From: Azospirillum halopraeferens DSM 3675
GTDB taxonomy: Bacteria; Pseudomonadota; Alphaproteobacteria; Azospirillales; Azospirillaceae
Assembly: GCF_000429625.1 (NCBI RefSeq)
Contig: NZ_AUCF01000011.1
Span: 1 to 64,000 of the forward strand
Direction of reading: 5' to 3'
DNA length: 64,000 nucleotides
Shown here: positions 59,322 to 64,000 of the stretch, piece after piece
Numbering within the stretch: position 1 is the first letter of the stretch
Layout of the letters: the number at the start of each line of letters is the position of its first letter
The notes under the pieces: generated by a model
Databases searched by the model: none
What the model saw: the letters and a program-made list of their open reading frames with translations, nothing else
Told to the model about the DNA's origin: nothing
Made by a program: the position numbers and the translations under genes

Positions 59322-59753
59322 ATGAGGCCCCTGCTGCACCGGACGATCCCCCTTCTGCTGCTGTCGGCCCTGGCCCCCGCCACGGCGTTCGGCGGCGAGC
59401 TTCGCGCAACCGTAACCAACGTCAAGCCCGAACAGGGCAAGCTGATGGTCGCGGTTTACGAGAGCGCGGAGTCCTTCAAGGCCGGCCGGCGGTTCGCCGC
59501 GGCCATCCTCCACCCCGTAGACGCCATGGTGGATGTCGCGTTCGGCGGCCTGCCGCCCGGACGCTACGCGGTGGCCGTCTTCCAGGACCTGAACCGCAAC
59601 GAGACGCTGGACACCAACCTGTTCGGCGTTCCCACCGAACCTTACGGCTTCAGCCGCGACGCCGCCGGGTCCTTCGGGCCGCCGCCGTTCGATGCCATGG
59701 CGGTCGCCGTCGACGACGAGACGGCCGACACCACCGTCACCCTGACGCCGTGA
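59322..59753 (+). CDS. DUF2141 secreted protein
   Basis: 143 residues. Signal peptide of about 24 residues (ATAFG). DUF2141 pattern: KLMVAVYESAESF, GLPPGRYAVAVFQDLNRNETLDTN and FGVPTEPYGFSRDA. The function is unknown; members are often found beside carotenoid or cell-surface genes. AGGAGACGAGG precedes the ATG. It is 11 bases before the carotenoid oxygenase gene, so both form an operon. Confidence 0.9.
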   Translation: MRPLLHRTIPLLLLSALAPATAFGGELRATVTNVKPEQGKLMVAVYESAESFKAGRRFAAAILHPVDAMVDVAFGGLPPGRYAVAVFQDLNRNETLDTNLFGVPTEPYGFSRDAAGSFGPPPFDAMAVAVDDETADTTVTLTP

Positions 59754-59764
59754 GGGAGGGCACC

Positions 59765-61285
59765 ATGCAGCGACGCACCCTGTTGCAGGCCGCCGGCGCC
59801 GCCACCCTGGCCGCCGCCCTGCCGGCTGCGCTGCGCACCGCGGCGGCGGCCGGCGGTGCCCCGGTGTCCCTGGCCGATGCCTTCGATTCGGCCCTGGCGG
59901 GGAACCCCTGGCTGCTCGGCTGGGAAGGCCGCGGGCGGGAGCGCGAGCCCGTGCGGCTGGTGACCGAGGGCCGGCCGCCCGACGGTCTGGCCGGCACGCT
60001 CTACCGCAACGGGCCGGCGGGGCAGGTGGTGGGCGGCGTGCGCTACCGCCACTGGTTCGACGGCGACGGCATGGTCCACGCCTGGCGCCTCGCGCCGGAC
60101 GGGGCAGTCTACCGCAGCCGCTTCGTGCGCACCCGCAAGTTCGTCGCCGAGACGGCGGCGGGGCGGCCGCTGGTGCCCGCCTTCGGCACGCTGCCGCCGG
60201 GGGTGCCGGCTTTGGTTCCCGGTGACGCCATGAACCCGGCCAACATCAGCGTCCTGCCGCTGGCGGGGTCGCTGCTGGCCCTGTGGGAGGCCGGATCGGC
60301 CTACGACCTGGACCCCGACAGCCTGGACACCCGGGGCGAGCGGGTGTGGCGCGAGGATCTGCGCGGCACCCCCTTCTCCGCCCACCCGAAGGTGGACCCG
60401 GACGGCACGGTGTGGAACTTCGGCGTCCATTACCCCGAAGGCCGCCTGATGGTGTGGCGCCTCTCACCGGACGGCGGGCTGAGCCGCTTCGCGCTGACGG
60501 ACGTACGGCACCCCGGTATGTTGCACGACATGGCGGTGACCGGGCGGTCGCTGGTCTTCGTCCTGGCGCCCTTCACCCTGGACCCGGAGCGGTGGGGGCG
60601 GGAGTCCTTCCTGGACGCCCACCGCTGGCACGGCAACCGGGCGACCCGCGTCGTGGCGGTGGACAAGGACGACCCGTCGCGCGTGCGGACGTGGGAGCTG
60701 CCGGCCGGCTTCGGCTTTCACTTCGGCAACGCCCTGGAGGAGGCCGACGGCACCATCCGCTTCGATTTCGCCCTGGCCCCGGACGCCCGGCTGGTCACCG
60801 ACACGCTGCGCGCGGTGATGGGCGGGGAGCGGGCGGATGCGGCGGGCCCGCGGGCGGTGCTGGTGACCCTGCGGCCCGGCGGCGGGACGTCGGTGGAGGC
60901 GCTGGGGCCCGAGCCGGCGGAGTTTCCCCGCGTCGATCCGCGGGTCGTCGGCCGCCGCAACCGGCACCTCGTCCACCTCATGCGGCCGGAGGGAAGCGCC
61001 TCCCCCTGGCTGAGCGCGCTGGTCCGCCGCGACCTGGAGACGGGTGCGGTCGACCGCTTCGACTTCGCGGCGGCCGAGATCCCGGAGGAGCATGTGGTCG
61101 TTCCCCGCCCGGGGAGCGACGGCGAGGCGGACGGCTGGCTGGTCGGCACCGTGCTCGACGTGGCGCGGCGGCGCAGCGGCGTGTCGGTGTTCGATGCACG
61201 CCGCGTCGCCGACGGCCCGTTGTACCGCGCCTGGCTGGACGCGCCCGTTCCGCTGGGCTTCCACGGCGCCTTCGCTCCGGCGTGA
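59765..61285 (+). CDS. Carotenoid oxygenase family protein, probably Tat-exported
   Basis: 506 residues. Begins MQRRTLLQAAGAATLAAALP, a twin-arginine-type signal. Iron histidines fall in FSAHPKVD, LHDMAVTG, FHFGNAL and FHGAFAPA, the four positions of the seven-bladed propeller. Such enzymes cleave carotenoids or stilbene-like compounds with oxygen. Most bacterial members are cytoplasmic, so export would be notable. It ends eight bases before repeat copy C. Confidence 0.9.
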   Translation: MQRRTLLQAAGAATLAAALPAALRTAAAAGGAPVSLADAFDSALAGNPWLLGWEGRGREREPVRLVTEGRPPDGLAGTLYRNGPAGQVVGGVRYRHWFDGDGMVHAWRLAPDGAVYRSRFVRTRKFVAETAAGRPLVPAFGTLPPGVPALVPGDAMNPANISVLPLAGSLLALWEAGSAYDLDPDSLDTRGERVWREDLRGTPFSAHPKVDPDGTVWNFGVHYPEGRLMVWRLSPDGGLSRFALTDVRHPGMLHDMAVTGRSLVFVLAPFTLDPERWGRESFLDAHRWHGNRATRVVAVDKDDPSRVRTWELPAGFGFHFGNALEEADGTIRFDFALAPDARLVTDTLRAVMGGERADAAGPRAVLVTLRPGGGTSVEALGPEPAEFPRVDPRVVGRRNRHLVHLMRPEGSASPWLSALVRRDLETGAVDRFDFAAAEIPEEHVVVPRPGSDGEADGWLVGTVLDVARRRSGVSVFDARRVADGPLYRAWLDAPVPLGFHGAFAPA

Positions 61286-61293
61286 CATCGGGG

Positions 61294-61412
61294 TCATACC
61301 GACGGCATCAGAATGATGCCGTCGGTATGACCCTATCGATCAATGCAAGGCATTGATCTGTCGGGTTTCACGGCCGGAAACCAATGGAACGGATCTTTTT
61401 CCGGCCGTATCA
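61294..61412. repeat. Structured three-hairpin repeat, copy C (inverted)
   Basis: Same element turned round. Left: ATACCGACGGCATC / GATGCCGTCGGTAT around ATTCT (hairpin 3). Middle: ATCAATGCAAGGCATTGAT. Right: hairpin 1 with CGGCCGGAAA / TTTCCGGCCG and a partly decayed upper stem. It lies between convergent genes; its right end gives the TGA stop of the WYL regulator (61410-61412). Confidence 0.88.
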
Positions 61413-62102
61413 GATGTCGGGGCGGCAGCGGGCGAGATAGTCGGCAAGCCCCCGCCCCGACGATTCGGTGAAGGTGCGGTCCAGCGGCCGCACCGCGTCC
61501 ATGCGGTCGACGCGGAAGGTGCGGAAATCATCGCGCAGTTCGCACCAGCCGGCCAGCGTCCACACCCTGCCCCAGAAGAACAGGCCCAGCGCCCGGACGC
61601 TGCGGGTCGAGGCGGTGCCGTCCCCCCGGATGTAGTCGAAGACGACGACCCGCCGGTCGTTGATGGCGTGGCGCAGGGCGTCCAGCCGTTCGGCCATGGC
61701 CGGCGGCAGGGCGACGTCCGGGGCGAACAGGCGGGACGCCTCCAGTTCGGGGCGGCGGCCGTCGGGGACCGCCGCCTCGATCTTGTCGAGTGCGCGCGCC
61801 GCCGCTCCGGCCAGGGCACCGCCGACCCGGGCGCCGACCAGCCGTGCCCCCACCACCAGCGCCTCGATCTCCTCGCGGGTGAACATCAGGGGTGGCAGGT
61901 CGTAGCCTTCGCGCAGGATGTAGCCGACGCCGGCCTCGCCCTCCACCGGCACGCCGGTGGCGGCGAGGTCGCGCAGGTCGCGGTAGATGGTGCGCTCCGA
62001 CACCTCCAGCCGGCCGGCCAGGGCGGCCGCCGTGACCAGGCGCCCCTTGCGCAGGATCTGCACGATCTGGAACAGGCGGTCGGCGCGGCGCATGCCCGGC
62101 AT
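61410..62102 (-). CDS. YafY-type WYL-domain transcriptional regulator
   Basis: 230 residues. An N-terminal winged helix (about 4-60; AAALAGRLEVSERTIYRDLR) and a WYL domain (about 140-225; TRSVRALGLFFWGRVWTLAGW). Similar regulators are often repressors beside the gene they control. It follows the VOC gene by 48 bases on the same strand, so both form an operon, and an upstream palindrome may be its operator. Start at the first of two nearby ATG codons. Confidence 0.93.
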   Translation of the reverse strand: MPGMRRADRLFQIVQILRKGRLVTAAALAGRLEVSERTIYRDLRDLAATGVPVEGEAGVGYILREGYDLPPLMFTREEIEALVVGARLVGARVGGALAGAAARALDKIEAAVPDGRRPELEASRLFAPDVALPPAMAERLDALRHAINDRRVVVFDYIRGDGTASTRSVRALGLFFWGRVWTLAGWCELRDDFRTFRVDRMDAVRPLDRTFTESSGRGLADYLARCRPDI

Positions 62103-62150
62103 TTCCCGGTGGCGGAGGAGGGGAAGCCTACGACGGATCGGGGCCGCCGC

Positions 62151-62531
62151 CTACCGCAGCGAGTGCAGGCCGACCCGGTTGCCCTCGGTGTCCTCGAAAT
62201 GGGCGAAGTAGCCGATGGACTCGTCGATCAGCGTCTTCGTCACCAGCACCCGGCCGCCGGCCGCCCACACCCGTTCCAGCGGCCCTGTCAGGTCGTCGCC
62301 GCCGTTGAGGTAGACGACGGTGCCGGTGGCGCCCGGCGTGAATCCGGGACCGGCGATGATGCAGCCCTTCACGGCGCCGTCGGCGGCGGGGAAGATGCCC
62401 ATGACGACGTCCGACTGCGGGCAGCGCTCCTCGACGAGACGGACGCCGAACACGGTTTCGTAGAAGCGTACGGCGCGGGCGAAATCGGTGGCGGGGATCT
62501 CGAACCACACGGCGACGTTGGGGGTGGTCAT
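62151..62531 (-). CDS. VOC (glyoxalase/dioxygenase fold) family protein
   Basis: 126 residues, two beta-alpha-beta-beta-beta units: NVAVWFEIPATDFARAVRFYE, GTVVYLNGGDDL and GYFAHFEDTEGNRVGLHS. The E/H metal positions are partly kept. It is close to the PhnB/YdhR-like group of small VOC proteins; activity is not known. CAGGGAG precedes the ATG. First gene of the VOC-WYL operon. Confidence 0.92.
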   Translation of the reverse strand: MTTPNVAVWFEIPATDFARAVRFYETVFGVRLVEERCPQSDVVMGIFPAADGAVKGCIIAGPGFTPGATGTVVYLNGGDDLTGPLERVWAAGGRVLVTKTLIDESIGYFAHFEDTEGNRVGLHSLR

Positions 62532-62594
62532 GGCGGTGCTCCCTGGATGCGGTGGAAAGGTCGACGTGCCGGCACGCCCCCTTTCTACCGCACC

Positions 62595-62620
62595 CCTCCT
62601 GACAGCGTTCTGTCAGGAGG
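62595..62620. promoter_or_regulatory. Perfect palindrome upstream of the VOC-WYL operon
   Basis: CCTCCTGACAG and CTGTCAGGAGG flank CGTT. It lies 64-89 bases before the VOC start and 25 bases after the chemoreceptor stop. It could be the autoregulatory operator of the WYL protein, or a terminator hairpin of the chemoreceptor gene (no T-run on the minus strand). Confidence 0.55.
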
Positions 62621-62644
62621 CTGCACCGGTCCGGCGCAGCCCGG

Positions 62645-64000
62645 TCAGGCCGCGCGGATTCCCGCCAGGAATCGCTCGACCTCGCTGCGGAGCTGCTCCG
62701 ATCCGCGCGACAGCTCGGCGGCGGCTCCCCGGACCTGGCCGGCCGCCGCCCCGGTCCGGGCCGAGGACTCCGTCACGCGGACGATGTTGGCCGACACCTC
62801 CTGCGTGCCGGCGGCCGCCTGCGAAGCGTTGCGGGAGATCTCGGCGGTTGCGGCCGTCTGCTCCTCGACGGCGGCGGAGATCGCGGTGGTGATCTCATCG
62901 ATGGAGCCGATGGTGCCGGCAATCCCGCGGATGGCGTCAACGACGCCGCCCGTCGCCTGCTGCATCGCGGTGATCTGCGACGAAATCTCGTCGGTCGCCT
63001 TGCCGGTGCGGGTGGCCAGGCTCTTCACTTCCGACGCCACGACGGCGAAGCCCTTCCCGGCCTCGCCGGCCCGCGCCGCTTCGATGGTGGCGTTCAGCGC
63101 CAGCAGGTTGGTCTGGGACGCGATTTCGGAAATGAGATCCACCACCTGCCCGATGCGGCTGGCGGCTTCGGCCAGCCCCTGAACGGTTCCGTTGGTCCGG
63201 TCGGCTTCGGCCACCGCCCGGTTGGCAACCCCGGTTGACCGGCTGACCTGGCGTGCGATCTCCTGAAGGGAACCGCTCATCTCCTCGGCGGACGACGCGA
63301 CCGTCTGCACGTTGACCGACGTCTCCTCCGCGGCGGCGGACGAGGCGCCGGCCTGGAGGGCGGTGTCGTCGGCGATCGCCGCCATCTCCCGCGCCGTGCC
63401 GTCCAACTGGGTCGCCGCCGAGGCGACGGTTCGCAGAACACCGCCGACGGCGGCGTCGAAATCGGCGATCATGCGGGCCATGGCTTCCATCCGCCGCTCC
63501 CGGGCCTCCTGATCCTCCCGCTGCCGGCGCTCCAGCTCCAGGCGCTGGGCGGCGCCGTCCTTGAACACCTGGACCGCACGGGCCATGGCTCCGATCTCGT
63601 CCTTCCGCTCCCGTCCCGCGATCTCCGCGCCGAGATCGTCCCCGGCAAGGCGGGTCATGGTCAGGGTCATCCCGTCGATCGCCGCGGCGATGCTCCGGTC
63701 GAAGAACAGGACGACGTATCCCAGCACCGCAAGGACCAGGACGAGCACGGCCACCATCATCGTCCGCGAGAATTCATAGACTTCATCGCCATACGCGCTC
63801 GATTCCGCCGCGTTGGTCTGCTCGAGATCGACAAGATCGGCCAGGGAGCGGGAAAAGGCATCGAAGATCGGGCGGGTCTCCATGAAATCCCGGGCCGCTT
63901 GCTCATTCTGGTTGCGGCGCGACAGACCGATGATGGACTGGCTCTTTTCGAGGTAAAGCGCCCATTCGTTCTGCACCTTGGTGATGGCGCTGCGTTCCGG
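62645..64000 (-). CDS. Methyl-accepting chemotaxis protein, N-terminus beyond the right edge
   Basis: The frame is open to the edge; 451 codons are visible and no start is seen. One membrane helix ([19 protein letters not shown]) is followed by HAMP and the long coiled-coil signalling domain with the hairpin tip [20 protein letters not shown], which binds CheA and CheW. The periplasmic part visible is helical (four-helix-bundle type). No receptor methylation pentapeptide tail is obvious at the C-terminus. Confidence 0.93.
   Translation of the reverse strand, partial: PERSAITKVQNEWALYLEKSQSIIGLSRRNQNEQAARDFMETRPIFDAFSRSLADLVDLEQTNAAESSAYGDEVYEFSRTMMVAVLVLVLAVLGYVVLFFDRSIAAAIDGMTLTMTRLAGDDLGAEIAGRERKDEIGAMARAVQVFKDGAAQRLELERRQREDQEARERRMEAMARMIADFDAAVGGVLRTVASAATQLDGTAREMAAIADDTALQAGASSAAAEETSVNVQTVASSAEEMSGSLQEIARQVSRSTGVANRAVAEADRTNGTVQGLAEAASRIGQVVDLISEIASQTNLLALNATIEAARAGEAGKGFAVVASEVKSLATRTGKATDEISSQITAMQQATGGVVDAIRGIAGTIGSIDEITTAISAAVEEQTAATAEISRNASQAAAGTQEVSANIVRVTESSARTGAAAGQVRGAAAELSRGSEQLRSEVERFLAGIRAA

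Overview
The window is a piece of a GC-rich chromosome from an alphaproteobacterium, most likely Rhodospirillales (an Azospirillum- or Rhodocista-like organism). This rests on gene content and codon use, not on a database search: ApaG, FolE, Hsp33, the ArgD-ArgF pair, a phasin, MeaB, an Atm1-type exporter, a heme oxygenase of the phytochrome type, a long DegP protease, AcnA and many sensory proteins. About sixty genes are packed on both strands. One tRNA-Gly is present and there is no rRNA.

Layout. 1-7 kb: an RTX calcium-binding protein (cut by the left edge), a structured repeat, and a 1733-residue multi-domain glycosyltransferase whose upstream gap holds a probable small RNA. 7-19 kb: a LysR regulator, a TPP-fold enzyme with a degenerate active site, a crotonase, a cache-domain protein, RecQ, a TPR protein, an SDR enzyme, a degenerate response regulator, FolE, ApaG, a GNAT enzyme and tRNA-Gly. 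19-29 kb: AhcY behind a palindromic operator; an AT-rich GIY-YIG gene that has truncated a VapC toxin; Hsp33; the argD-argF operon; an ABC-2 permease; then a two-gene ATPase/TOPRIM-like pair translationally coupled to recX, which looks like an anti-phage module. 29-41 kb: L28, phasin, MeaB, heme oxygenase, an AadA-type adenylyltransferase, an Atm1-like exporter, DegP with a collagen-like insert, a 2OG oxygenase, a decayed AbiEii-type pair, a 3-hydroxyisobutyrate dehydrogenase relative and TerB. 41-50 kb: AEC transporter, serine hydrolase, a polyprenyl-phosphate glycosyltransferase pair, NUDIX, and a glycosyltransferase-methyltransferase fusion. 50-64 kb: two histidine kinases, a PotD-like binding protein, AcnA, a membrane LytTR regulator, a carotenoid oxygenase, a WYL regulator with a VOC protein, and a chemoreceptor cut by the right edge.

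The most unusual signal is a family of structured repeats. Three copies of about 120 bases (1424-1543, 10148-10267, 61294-61412) each fold into three hairpins. Their arms differ between copies but stay complementary, so structure has been kept by paired changes. Shorter single-hairpin relatives with the same ends lie at 16355-16383 and 40363-40386. In four of the five cases the TGA in the element's terminal TGATAC is the stop codon of the gene running into it, and three of these sit between convergent genes. This suggests a mobile or templated terminator-like element that lands at stop codons.

Other leads are the hairpin-rich RNA candidate at 6847-7006, the ATPase/TOPRIM/recX operon, and several enzymes or receivers that keep a fold but have lost catalytic residues (TPP enzyme, crotonase, response regulator). 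Everything here is read by eye; family assignments come from motifs and were not tested by alignment.
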